DNA of 36,186 nt from Chloroflexota bacterium (GTDB lineage: Archaea > Iainarchaeota > Iainarchaeia > Iainarchaeales > GCA-2688035), in assembly GCA_017610335.1 (NCBI GenBank), contig JAFCCG010000011.1:1-36186 (forward strand). Direction: 5' to 3'. Both the position numbers and the translations under genes were made by a program. The notes under the pieces are model-generated. The model did not search any database, had not been told where the DNA came from, and saw nothing but the letters and a program-made list of their open reading frames with translations. Of this stretch, positions 7,554 through 14,106 are shown piece by piece. Position 1 is the first letter of the stretch, and each line of letters opens with the position of its first letter.

Positions 7554-7620
7554 TAAAAAAACCAAAAAAATAAGGCATTCCAAGCTTTTAATTCTTTTGT
7601 CAGACAACATTCTGCCGATA

Positions 7621-7660
7621 ATGATTTGACAATTAGCCTGATGTATTCAGGGTAATATAG
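7621..7660 (+). repeat. Left imperfect direct repeat flanking the ABC-F island
   Basis: ATGATTTGACAATTAG (7621-7636), followed about 13 nt later by GGGTAATATA (7650-7659), is matched by a second copy at 10114-10154 in the same orientation. The two copies enclose the ABC-F gene and two small genes. The left copy abuts the upstream end of the GH130-like reading frame. Confidence 0.6.
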
Positions 7661-7840
7661 ATTTTGATGGCTTTTCAGAAAAACCCTAAATTTGACCCCC
7701 AAGCGTGGTATTGGCTTTTGGGCTTGAAAAAATCACAAACGGCAAAAAATCCCGCCGAAAGAATAAAATAGGGGAATGAACATAAAGATAACACTAGTTT
7801 GCTTTTTTTTTGGCGAACATTGTTTTTTGGAGGCATTTTT

Positions 7841-8056
7841 ATGGTTAAACGAAAATTATCCGATTTGTTAGATGATTTGGATAAAGGAAAACAACAGACT
7901 TTTTGGCAGGCAAGACTGCTTGAAATGCAGCTTTTGTTAAAGGAAAAAAAGTATTCTGCTTTAGGAAGGCGAATTGGTGACCTTTTAGAAAGTGATCAGG
8001 CAACAGGTAGAATAAAACCTTCTAAATCGGAAGCAAACAAAAACAGGTCAGAATGA
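7841..8056 (+). CDS. Small hypothetical protein, 71 residues
   Basis: The frame starts at the ATG at 7841 behind a good ribosome binding site (TTTGGAGG, seven nt spacing); an upstream in-frame start at 7799 has none. The product MVKRKLSDLLDDLDKGKQQT is followed by two predicted amphipathic helices (FWQARLLEMQLLLKEKKYSA; LGRRIGDLLES) and a basic, Asn/Lys-rich tail. I recognise no family. It is the first gene inside the direct-repeat-flanked island, about 150 bp ahead of another small gene and about 450 bp ahead of the ABC-F ATPase. It could be a small regulator, but nothing in the sequence proves that. Confidence 0.55.
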   Translation: MVKRKLSDLLDDLDKGKQQTFWQARLLEMQLLLKEKKYSALGRRIGDLLESDQATGRIKPSKSEANKNRSE

Positions 8057-8205
8057 AGAAAACGACCTAATTTACATCTGTCAACTTTGAAAATAATCCA
8101 ACAAAACATATAGGACCCTAGTAATATTGCCGGTTTAGCTGGAATATATGAAAACATAGTAATATAGTCTATTTGACTAATAATTATATTGGAGCTGATA
8201 TTTTT

Positions 8206-8403
8206 ATGAACAAAAAAGAAGTCATTGCGCTTGTGCGCAATGATATACTGAAACACCAAACAGGCAAATTAGATCGCATGCCTACAACTAACCAATATGC
8301 AAAACAAGCCCATTTGACAATTAGCGCATTTGAAGAATTTTTACTACTGTTGTCAGAAAAAGAACAAGCCTACTGTTACAATAATAAAAGTAATGAAGAA
8401 TAG
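8206..8403 (+). CDS. Small hypothetical protein, 65 residues, possibly helix-turn-helix-like
   Basis: The frame starts at the ATG at 8206 with GGAG about 11 nt upstream; the longer frame from 8173 lacks a ribosome site. The sequence MNKKEVIALVRNDILKHQTG, then KLDRMPTTNQYAKQAHLTIS, is weakly reminiscent of the GntR-type winged-helix core (DI..G.L..MPT..Q.A), but too short for a firm call. The codons for HLTIS contain ATTTGACAATTAG, the same 13-mer present in both flanking direct repeats. It is a candidate regulator of the downstream ABC-F gene by position only. Confidence 0.5.
   Translation: MNKKEVIALVRNDILKHQTGKLDRMPTTNQYAKQAHLTISAFEEFLLLLSEKEQAYCYNNKSNEE
8312..8324 (+). repeat. Third copy of the island 13-mer
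   Basis: ATTTGACAATTAG occurs here inside a small coding region and also at 7624-7636 and 10117-10129, all in the same orientation. Confidence 0.5.
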
Positions 8404-8509
8404 CGATTTTTGCTTTTGTAAAGACAAAATAGTCCTTTTCGCATTTTTTGCTATTGAAAAAAATAATTTTCAGCATACTTTAAAGAATTCATTTGGGTGA
8501 TAATTGCAT

Positions 8510-10090
8510 ATGGCTTTTTCTGTCAAAAATATTTCAATCTCTCTTGGTCGTCGGGAAATACTAGTTGATGAAAGTGTTGGATTTGCAGATGGTTCTAAAG
8601 TAGGGCTTATTGGCAGAAATGGTGTGGGAAAAACAACATTTCTCAAAGCAATTTTAGGTCAGGTGGATTATAATGGAAAGATTGAATTCAATGGTAAAGC
8701 AGCTTATTTTTCTCAACAAGTTGATTTAGATTTGGATAAAACTGGATGGCAAATTATTGGAGAAAGTGCTCCAATTCATAACCAAAATAAGCCTGAGAAA
8801 AAATTGCACGAGATTGAGCAATTTCTTTCACGTCCTGACATTCATCAAGACAATAATAAAGTAACCAAGTTGATGGAGCGCTATGTGGAACTGCAGGCTG
8901 AAATTGCAAAACATCAAACCCTGCCCCGCGTTAATAAAATCAAATCTGCTTTACAAACTCTTGGAGTTAAAGAATCATGGCTTGACCAAAACGTTGGTTC
9001 ACTTTCTACAGGACAGCGTGCGATTATTGCATTGGTCCAGATTTTATCTTCTGATGCAGATTTTTTACTGCTTGATGAACCAACCAATCACCTTGATTTC
9101 AAACGATTAAGTATTTTGGAAAAACACCTGCGTGTCTTCAAAGGAACAGTGCTTATGGTTACTCATGACAGGCATTTTTTGGATAGCGTGTGTGATACTA
9201 TTCTAAAAATAGAGAATGGAAAATGGATTAAGTACAATGGAAATTATTCGGCGTATGTTAAAACGCGTGAATCAACATTTAATGCTCAAAAAACAGCCTA
9301 TATGTTAGAAAAAAAATATATTGCTATTCAAAAAGACAAAATAGCCCGCCTTGGTAAAAGTCCTCAGAAAGTTAAGCAAGGGCACTATCGTGAAAAACTT
9401 TTGGAAAAGCGCGGAATTCTTGAAAAACCAGATTTGGATAAATCAAAATTCAAAACCTCGTTTGAAGCATCACCAATTCAATCGGTTGTGGTTTTGGAAC
9501 TGGATGACTTGAGTGTTGGATATGAAAAACCGCTAATTTCTCATATTGATTTTAACATTGGTCTTGACCAACGAATTATTTTAATCGGAGAAAATGGACT
9601 GGGCAAAAGCACTCTTTTCAAAACAATTGAAGGGCGTGTTCCAAAAATTTCAGGCGAAGTGATTTTAGATCCACAGGCAAAACTTGGCTATATAGATCAA
9701 GAACTCAAAGACTTGACACTCAATGTCACTTTGTATGATGAAATATATCCTTTGTTTAAAGACCATGCTAAAACGCGCCAGCAATTATCTATGTTGGGAT
9801 TTATTACTGATGCAGACGTGTTCAAGCAAATTTCCAAACTGTCCATGGGTGAAAAATCCAGACTTAATTTGCTTAAAATTCTTATTAAAAAACCCAACTT
9901 GCTTTTGCTTGACGAGCCAACCAACTACTTAGACATTGATGCCTGTGAAATTATTGAAAACGCGTTTTTGAATTATAACGGCGCAATTTTGGCAATATCG
10001 CACGACAGATATTTTATTGAAAAAATAGCACAGCGAGTTTTACAAGTAAGTGACGGAATAATTAAAGAAATTGACAAAAAAACGATTTAA
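8510..10090 (+). CDS. ABC-F family ATPase (ribosome-associated type)
   Basis: The 526-residue protein has two ABC domains in one chain and no membrane segments. Domain 1 has Walker A GRNGVGKTTF (about 36-45), signature LSTGQRAIIAL and Walker B FLLLDEPTNHLD. Domain 2 has GENGLGKSTL, LSMGEKSRLNLL and LLLLDEPTNYLD. The intervening linker is charged (about residues 245-325), the position of the P-site-tRNA interaction motif of ABC-F factors. These proteins bind the ribosomal E site to relieve stalling, and some confer antibiotic resistance. Translation starts at the ATG at 8510, eight nt after GGGTGAT, rather than the TTG at 8504. ABC-F proteins are chiefly bacterial and eukaryotic, so acquisition from a bacterium is likely. 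The flanking direct repeats agree with that. Confidence 0.9.
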   Translation: MAFSVKNISISLGRREILVDESVGFADGSKVGLIGRNGVGKTTFLKAILGQVDYNGKIEFNGKAAYFSQQVDLDLDKTGWQIIGESAPIHNQNKPEKKLHEIEQFLSRPDIHQDNNKVTKLMERYVELQAEIAKHQTLPRVNKIKSALQTLGVKESWLDQNVGSLSTGQRAIIALVQILSSDADFLLLDEPTNHLDFKRLSILEKHLRVFKGTVLMVTHDRHFLDSVCDTILKIENGKWIKYNGNYSAYVKTRESTFNAQKTAYMLEKKYIAIQKDKIARLGKSPQKVKQGHYREKLLEKRGILEKPDLDKSKFKTSFEASPIQSVVVLELDDLSVGYEKPLISHIDFNIGLDQRIILIGENGLGKSTLFKTIEGRVPKISGEVILDPQAKLGYIDQELKDLTLNVTLYDEIYPLFKDHAKTRQQLSMLGFITDADVFKQISKLSMGEKSRLNLLKILIKKPNLLLLDEPTNYLDIDACEIIENAFLNYNGAILAISHDRYFIEKIAQRVLQVSDGIIKEIDKKTI

Positions 10091-10113
10091 TATATGCTGA
10101 CAAAAATATCTTG

Positions 10114-10154
10114 ATGATTTGACAATTAGTCTAATAGTGCCTGGGGGTAATATA
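10114..10154 (+). repeat. Right imperfect direct repeat flanking the ABC-F island
   Basis: ATGATTTGACAATTAG (10114-10129) and GGGTAATATA (10145-10154) match the copy at 7621-7659, with one extra base in the spacer. The repeat begins 24 bp after the ABC-F stop codon. Confidence 0.6.
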
Positions 10155-10186
10155 ACTTTTTTTCATTGCGATTTGAGTTAGTTCAT

Positions 10187-10598
10187 TCAAAGCATTCCAA
10201 ACTCTTTTATCATTTCTTTTGTGGTAAGCGTTTTTATCCTGTTTTGTGCTTTGAATCCCCTGTCTTCGCTCCAGATAATTGTGTCTTCTTTGAGAGCACA
10301 GGCAAGGTATAACCAGTCATCAGGGTCTTTAATTAAAGAAGCAACTGCTGGCAAAAAGGGTTTTAGCTCTGAGTCTTCAATCAGAAGAACCTGTGATGTT
10401 ATTTTGTTATACAGTTGTCGGAATTCTTCTTCACTGCCTGCAAATTTTCCTTTTAAGTAACCTGTATATTTTTTGAATTCTTTTAGAAGAAAGCGGGGTG
10501 CATAGAGTTCTATTTCTGGCCCGAACCACAGTTTCCTTGTTGTTCCACTTTTTAGAAATGCAGCAAAGAGGATGTTTGCATCAACTTGAGTAGTTCTT
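10187..10598 (-). pseudogene. PIN-domain protein lacking a start (5'-truncated remnant)
   Basis: An open frame of about 137 codons encodes a recognisable PIN domain. It reads VDANILFAAFLKSGTTRKLW, then ELYAPRFLLKEFKKY, DPDDWLYLACALKEDTIIWS, EDRGFKA and TTKEMIKEFGML before TGA at 10187. The Asp residues of VDAN, DPDD and the SED motif fit the metal-binding PIN nuclease site. No ATG, GTG or TTG lies in frame between the upstream stop (10599-10601) and VDAN; a functional gene would need Met plus one to four residues here. It is best read as a decayed VapC-like toxin, or a gene with a non-canonical start. No antitoxin gene sits beside it on this strand. Confidence 0.6.
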
Positions 10599-10793
10599 TA
10601 TCGGAAAAAGAGCTAGAACAAAAAAAGCATTTTACAGAAAAGAACTCGAGGGGGTGTCAATAAGCTTTTTGGATGCAAAATCGCTGACAAAATTTTCAGG
10701 ATAGGGGAAAGGGAAAAAGTATCCAAATTACTTTGTAAAATAGACCCACAAACCCTACAACACAACTTTTTTATAAATAAAATGTTTTTGCGG

Positions 10794-10809
10794 CTTCAGT
10801 CCGCCTCTG
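10794..10809 (-). repeat. Dispersed repeat copy S1 (inverted orientation)
   Basis: CAGAGGCGGACTGAAG on the minus strand shares the GGCGGACTGA core with the copies at 11503, 11608 (partial), 12638 and 14051. It lies just upstream of the RHH/RelE-like pair and in the opposite orientation to the others. Confidence 0.5.
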
Positions 10810-10833
10810 AATAAATTAAACCAACCATTATCC

Positions 10834-10867
10834 TTATATATCTTTTTGTTATATATTTGATAGGTGA
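10834..10867 (+). promoter_or_regulatory. Promoter/operator and RBS of the RHH/RelE-like pair
   Basis: TTATATAT occurs at 10834-10841 and again at 10849-10856, 15 bp apart, forming TATA-like elements that may also be RHH operator half-sites. AGGTGA at 10862-10867 precedes a TTG start by five nt. Confidence 0.45.
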
Positions 10868-10872
10868 TTTAT

Positions 10873-11133
10873 TTGAGTGAAACTTTGGTTAGGCTGGAGG
10901 GAGCGCCAGAAATTGTTTTGGAAAAACTTACTGGGCTTGGTATATTTAAGACAAAGACAGAGGCAATTAGGGCTGCTATTCTTGATTTGGGAAAGGACTA
11001 CAAGGTCTTTAACAGTTTGCAGGAGCTTGAGGCTGAGCTTGTTGCAAGAAAGTTGCAGATAGAAGAAAAGGAAATGAGGAGAAAAGGCATTAAGTATATT
11101 TCTAAGGAAAAGGCTCTTGCCAAATACAGGTGA
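10873..11133 (+). CDS. Ribbon-helix-helix-type antitoxin (VapB/RelB-like)
   Basis: The 86-residue product has an N-terminal RHH-like segment, TLVRLEGAPEIVLEKLTGLG, then IFKTKTEAIRAAILDLGKDY (strand, helix, turn, helix). A charged C-terminal helix ends KGIKYISKEKALAKYR, as in antitoxins whose tail wraps the toxin. The start is taken as TTG at 10873, five nt after AGGTGA; GTG at 10864 would overlap the ribosome site. It is followed after five bp by a RelE-like toxin in the same orientation, the classic antitoxin-first operon order. Auto-repression through the TTATATAT repeats upstream is inferred. Confidence 0.75.
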   Translation: MSETLVRLEGAPEIVLEKLTGLGIFKTKTEAIRAAILDLGKDYKVFNSLQELEAELVARKLQIEEKEMRRKGIKYISKEKALAKYR

Positions 11134-11138
11134 CCTGA

Positions 11139-11417
11139 GTGAAGTTGTCGCCTTGGAAAGTCAAATTCATGCCTGGTTGGGACAAGTGCTTCAAAAAATT
11201 TGGTAAACCAACTCGAGAGAGGCTGTTGAAAAAGTTTGATCAAATGGAAAAGCCGCTGAGAGCAAGAGGTTTGCACTCTTCACGCTACCAGGTTGAAGAG
11301 GTTGGACAAAACAGAATTGGCTTTATTCAAGACCAGGCCACGAGAACAAAGCGCATCCATTTTGTTGGCAACCACAAGCAATATCGGAAATGGTACATTG
11401 TTCTGGAAAAATTGTAG
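11139..11417 (+). CDS. RelE/ParE-superfamily toxin
   Basis: The 92-residue protein follows the antitoxin by five bp. It starts with GTG at 11139 behind AGGTGA, again at five-nt spacing; this AGGTGA overlaps the antitoxin stop. WKVKFMPGWDKCFKKFGKPT, then RERLLKKFDQMEKPLRARGL, corresponds to the two N-terminal helices of RelE-like folds. YQVEEVGQNRIGFIQDQATR and TKRIHFVGNHKQYRKWY form the beta sheet with the terminal basic/aromatic residues expected of an mRNA-cleaving or ParE-type toxin. Whether it cleaves ribosome-bound mRNA (RelE) or targets gyrase (ParE) cannot be decided. Length and context are typical of the superfamily. Confidence 0.75.
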   Translation: MKLSPWKVKFMPGWDKCFKKFGKPTRERLLKKFDQMEKPLRARGLHSSRYQVEEVGQNRIGFIQDQATRTKRIHFVGNHKQYRKWYIVLEKL

Positions 11418-11502
11418 CAATGCCTATTATTTAAACCATTTTGGATGACCCTTAATACTTGCCAATGATGATCTGACGATGACACAGAGCGCAAGCAATG
11501 AC

Positions 11503-11522
11503 GAGAGATGGGCGGACTGAGG
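11503..11522 (+). repeat. Dispersed repeat copy S2
   Basis: GAGAGATGGGCGGACTGAGG here is identical over all 20 bases to the copy at 12638-12657. It lies in the 201-bp gap after the RelE-like gene. Confidence 0.75.
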
Positions 11523-11549
11523 TGTTGAATTTTTAATTTATGCGAAGCC

Positions 11550-11606
11550 ATGCCATTGAGCCCAAGCGAAATGGCATTCTTGCTCGCACCAGCCGGGCGT
11601 GACGGC
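11550..11606 (+). other. Intergenic hairpins between the RelE-like and MNT modules
   Basis: ATGCCATT (11550-11557) pairs perfectly with AATGGCAT (11570-11577) across a 12-nt loop, and AGCCG/CGGCT (about 11590-11606) forms a second short stem. The stems lie between two copies of the dispersed repeat. They may be part of a repeat element or of a small RNA; neither is proven. Confidence 0.35.
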
Positions 11607-11607
11607 T

Positions 11608-11619
11608 GATGGGCGGACT
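11608..11619 (+). repeat. Dispersed repeat partial copy S2b, abutting the MNT gene start
   Basis: GATGGGCGGACT matches the centre of the 20-mer repeat and ends within the TTG start codon of the nucleotidyltransferase gene. The GAGG end of the repeat is replaced by coding sequence. Confidence 0.5.
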
Positions 11620-12176
11620 TGGTTGATATTGATTTTCTTAATGAAGGCGCATTTCGACTATTGGAGTTTCTTTTGGATAAGAAATACTATTTGCGAGAGC
11701 TTGCTGAAAAAACAGGTCTTGCTCCAAGTAGCGTTCACAAAATAATGGCAAAACTTGAGCTAAAAAAAATTGTTGTGGTAACAAAACAAAAGAACCGAAA
11801 AATTTTCAGTCTGAATTATAATAGCCCTCTAGCAACAAGTATACTGAGAACTATTTTTGTGCACGAAATCACAATGGCTAGGGCATTTAAAAACCTGGTC
11901 AAATTACAGCCTTTAGGCGTTTACTTGTTTGGCAGTGCTGCTACTGGAAAAATGACTGGTGACAGCGATGTTGATTTGGCAATTTATTTTAAAAAAAAGC
12001 CAGATTCGCTTTTAATAAGCCGGATTAAAAGAGAGTTGAGTAACCAGCTAAAAAGAGATGTACAGTTAATTACGTTGACCAAAAGCAAAGTTGATTCGAT
12101 GGAAAAGGAGAAAACAGAGTTGTTGCAGCAAATAAGACTCAAATCAATTGTCTTAGAAGGTGAAGAACTTGATTGA
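11619..12176 (+). CDS. Winged-helix plus MNT-type nucleotidyltransferase (antitoxin of MNT-HEPN pair)
   Basis: The 185-residue protein has an N-terminal winged helix (FRLLEFLLDKKYYLRELAEK, then TGLAPSSVHKIMAKLELKKI, residues 12-51). A minimal nucleotidyltransferase follows: LFGSAATGKMTGDSDVDLAI (103-122), with GS at 105-106 and the metal-binding aspartates D117 and D119. MNT proteins of this kind pair with HEPN ribonucleases, neutralising them in known systems by adding AMP residues. The fused DNA-binding domain suggests it also represses its own operon. The only plausible start is TTG at 11619, inside a repeat copy and without a clear ribosome site, which is unusual. The next gene overlaps its end by eight bp. 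The pairing call is firm; the biochemical mode is by analogy. Confidence 0.8.
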   Translation: MVDIDFLNEGAFRLLEFLLDKKYYLRELAEKTGLAPSSVHKIMAKLELKKIVVVTKQKNRKIFSLNYNSPLATSILRTIFVHEITMARAFKNLVKLQPLGVYLFGSAATGKMTGDSDVDLAIYFKKKPDSLLISRIKRELSNQLKRDVQLITLTKSKVDSMEKEKTELLQQIRLKSIVLEGEELD

Positions 12177-12609
12177 GGTTGACGATTGCTTTGAGAAAGG
12201 TTTACTTAAGAAAACTACTAAAAGTAAGAGGCTTGCATTGCAAGATCTTGCACAAGCTGAATTTTTTCTGAATGAAAGCTTTGATTTAATAAACATCAAA
12301 AAGGACGAGATGGCTGCAATAGCGATGTACAATGCGGCTTTTCATGCAGCAAGAGCACTACTTTATTTGCATGGGGTAAAGGAAAAAAGCCACTATTGCC
12401 TACAGAAATACTTGGAAGAAAAATTCAGCAAAAAGGGAATGTTCAGCTCAGAGGACTTATCCTTATTTGATTTGTTGAGGGGGCTAAGACAGGAAGTTCA
12501 ATATAATGTCACGAGAGTGAAGTTTGAGGAAAACCTAAGCGAATTATATAACAAAGCAGAAAAATTCATTGAAAAAGCAAAAGACATCGTTAAATCCGAG
12601 AACTCTTAA
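12169..12609 (+). CDS. HEPN-domain protein (toxin partner of the MNT gene)
   Basis: The 146-residue, mostly helical protein matches the COG1895/PF05168 HEPN group. ALQDLAQAEFFLNESFDLIN (helix 1) is followed by MAAIAMYNAAFHAARALLYL, HGVKEKSHYCLQKYL and DLLRGLRQEVQYN. The catalytic Rx4-6H of HEPN ribonucleases would fall in this last segment, but no histidine follows the arginines (RGLRQEVQYN), so nuclease activity is doubtful. TTG at 12169 is preferred as start because AGGTGA ends five nt before it; GTG at 12160 overlaps that site. The frame overlaps the MNT stop, implying translational coupling. Confidence 0.75.
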   Translation: MIEVDDCFEKGLLKKTTKSKRLALQDLAQAEFFLNESFDLINIKKDEMAAIAMYNAAFHAARALLYLHGVKEKSHYCLQKYLEEKFSKKGMFSSEDLSLFDLLRGLRQEVQYNVTRVKFEENLSELYNKAEKFIEKAKDIVKSENS

Positions 12610-12637
12610 AAAATGGAATTAAACCTTCGTCTTTCGA

Positions 12638-12657
12638 GAGAGATGGGCGGACTGAGG
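12638..12657 (+). repeat. Dispersed repeat copy S3
   Basis: GAGAGATGGGCGGACTGAGG, identical to the copy at 11503-11522, starts 28 bp after the HEPN stop codon. An imperfect complement of its end, CCTTCGTC, lies just upstream, as in copy S4. Confidence 0.75.
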
Positions 12658-12680
12658 CTATAAAGGACTTAAGATTAATA

Positions 12681-12721
12681 AAATATTAATATTTAGTCAT
12701 TTATAGATAGATTTTTAAACC
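12681..12721 (+). promoter_or_regulatory. Palindrome and TATA box upstream of the Fic gene
   Basis: AAATATTAATATTT (12681-12694) is a perfect 14-bp palindrome. TTTTTAAACC (12712-12721) is TATA-like and lies 21-30 nt before the ATG at 12742, which has no ribosome site. A leaderless, possibly auto-regulated transcript is inferred. Confidence 0.4.
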
Positions 12722-12741
12722 TTTTTAGGCCTAATTGGAAT

Positions 12742-13968
12742 ATGGTTTCAAGATTGGATGTTTTTTTGACTGTTGGTCTTTATCCTGAGCTTTCCTGTGC
12801 GAACATTGTCAAAAAAATAGGCAAGGCACAGACATCTTACAATGCAACATACAATCTTCTCCAAGAACTAAAAGCCGATGGATTAGTTGTGGAGAAGAAA
12901 GAATCCTTTAGTGCTTCAAAAACAAAAAAGGCGCACATGCTTCTTAGCTTGGTTTATTTTTGCTTCAAAAACGGGATTGATTACAACAAAGTTATTTCAG
13001 AAAAAAGTGCCGAGTTTGTCAAAATGGGTTTGGAAAAGGGTCAAATAAATGGTTTGCCTTTTGATGCAAAAACAGTCAGGAGAATTGTTGGCCAGCTTTC
13101 GAAAAACGGTTTTGCTGTTGTTGAGTCAAGAAAGCCTTTTTTGTGCAAAATTGTGCCATCGCAGTTTACTCAATTGCTTGTGGAATACTTTTTTGGGAAA
13201 ACTAAGGTTAAATGCTCTTTGCTGTTGGATTGTCTGGATGAACGGTTTGTTAATTCCAAGCTTGAAAAACAGTTTTCCTTATACAAGAGCCTTGAAAAAG
13301 AAAAATTCGCCTTTGATGAAATAGGGTTCATTTACATAAGTCTTTCTCTTGAAGGGAACACCCTTACATTATCAGAAACTGAAAAGATAATCAAGCAAAA
13401 CATTGCTCCTGCTTCAAAACCATTCAAAGACGCGCAACAGGTGCTTGATTATAAAAAAGGTCTTGACGGGTTTATTTTTTCCAGCATTGCAATCACACAA
13501 GAATCGATTCTTGAATTTCACAGAACATCAATGAATTCTTTGGCTACAGGCGCAGGCCGATTTAGAACAGAAAATGTCCGGATAAAAGGCAATTCTAACT
13601 TTAAAACTCCTGACTGGAAAGAGCTTCCTGACCTATTAAAAGGTTTTTTCAAAAACGCAAACATCTGGGAAAAGAAAAAAGTTTCTGCTGCCGAAATAGT
13701 TGAAAAAGCTGCCTTTTTGCACAACGAATTCCAGCGCATCCACCCGTTCATTGATGGAAACAGCAGGACATCAAGGGCAATATTCCTAAAGGCACTAATC
13801 CAAAACAATTTTCCTCTAATAAAAATACCAGTGGGGTTTTCCGACCAATACATGAAACTCACAAAACTAAGCGAAAAAAGAGACGACAAAAAGTTCGCCT
13901 TCCTGATGAAACAGATAGCCCTAGAAAACCTAAAACACATAATAAAAAAACTTGAATACGAATTCTGA
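12742..13968 (+). CDS. Fic-domain protein with N-terminal winged helix (AMPylator-like)
   Basis: The 408-residue protein has winged-helix-like segments at about 1-60 and 85-140, then a Fic domain. The autoinhibitory motif SLSLEG (S200, E204, G205) fits the [S/T]xxxE[G/N] signature placed N-terminal to the Fic core (class II). The active-site loop is HPFIDGNSRTSR (334-345), matching HPFxDGN-G-R with Ser in place of the usual Gly. The flap region around RFRTENVRIKG (273-283) is present. Fic enzymes usually transfer AMP to Ser/Thr/Tyr of target proteins. It is a stand-alone gene flanked by repeat copies S3 and S4. Catalytic His334, Asp338 and Arg345 are intact, so activity is likely, held back by the inhibitory glutamate. 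The target is unknown. Confidence 0.88.
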   Translation: MVSRLDVFLTVGLYPELSCANIVKKIGKAQTSYNATYNLLQELKADGLVVEKKESFSASKTKKAHMLLSLVYFCFKNGIDYNKVISEKSAEFVKMGLEKGQINGLPFDAKTVRRIVGQLSKNGFAVVESRKPFLCKIVPSQFTQLLVEYFFGKTKVKCSLLLDCLDERFVNSKLEKQFSLYKSLEKEKFAFDEIGFIYISLSLEGNTLTLSETEKIIKQNIAPASKPFKDAQQVLDYKKGLDGFIFSSIAITQESILEFHRTSMNSLATGAGRFRTENVRIKGNSNFKTPDWKELPDLLKGFFKNANIWEKKKVSAAEIVEKAAFLHNEFQRIHPFIDGNSRTSRAIFLKALIQNNFPLIKIPVGFSDQYMKLTKLSEKRDDKKFAFLMKQIALENLKHIIKKLEYEF

Positions 13969-14030
13969 ACCTGGTTGCAGATGCGAATACCTCAAATTGC
14001 AGATTCAATCCACTTAAATGCGTGGTAACC

Positions 14031-14071
14031 AACGCCTCATCTTTCGGATAGGATAGGCGGACTGAGGCGTT
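14031..14071 (+). repeat. Dispersed repeat copy S4 with perfect 9-bp terminal inverted repeats
   Basis: AACGCCTCA (14031-14039) pairs with TGAGGCGTT (14063-14071) around a 23-nt loop. The right part, GGATAGGCGGACTGAGG (14051-14067), matches the 20-mer repeat of copies S2 and S3. It sits 62 bp after the Fic stop codon. Confidence 0.7.
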
Positions 14072-14106
14072 TGAATTAAATAAGTTTTGCTCTTTTCTTT
14101 TTTTGA

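Noticed and set aside
7783-7796. ATAAAGATAACAC shared with about 31813
   Set aside because: A single short match between distant AT-rich sites is not significant.
8155-8200. Possible further degenerate copy of the island repeat (AGTAATATAG and ATTTGACTAAT)
   Set aside because: The elements are in a different order and diverged; likely AT-rich promoter sequence.
10615-10812. Start-less open frame of about 65 codons between the PIN remnant and the RHH gene
   Set aside because: It has no start codon or ribosome site and no recognisable motif, and it overlaps the repeat copy S1; probably chance or an unrecognisable remnant.
11460-11522. C/D-box guide RNA (ATGATGA and CTGA elements)
   Set aside because: The C-like and D'-like boxes are one nt apart, leaving no guide, and the spacing to the last CTGA does not fit.
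10794-14071. Classical integron attC sites and gene cassettes
   Set aside because: The repeats are too short and lack the RYYYAAC/GTTRRRY core sites, and no integron integrase is present; only the cassette-like layout is retained as a finding.
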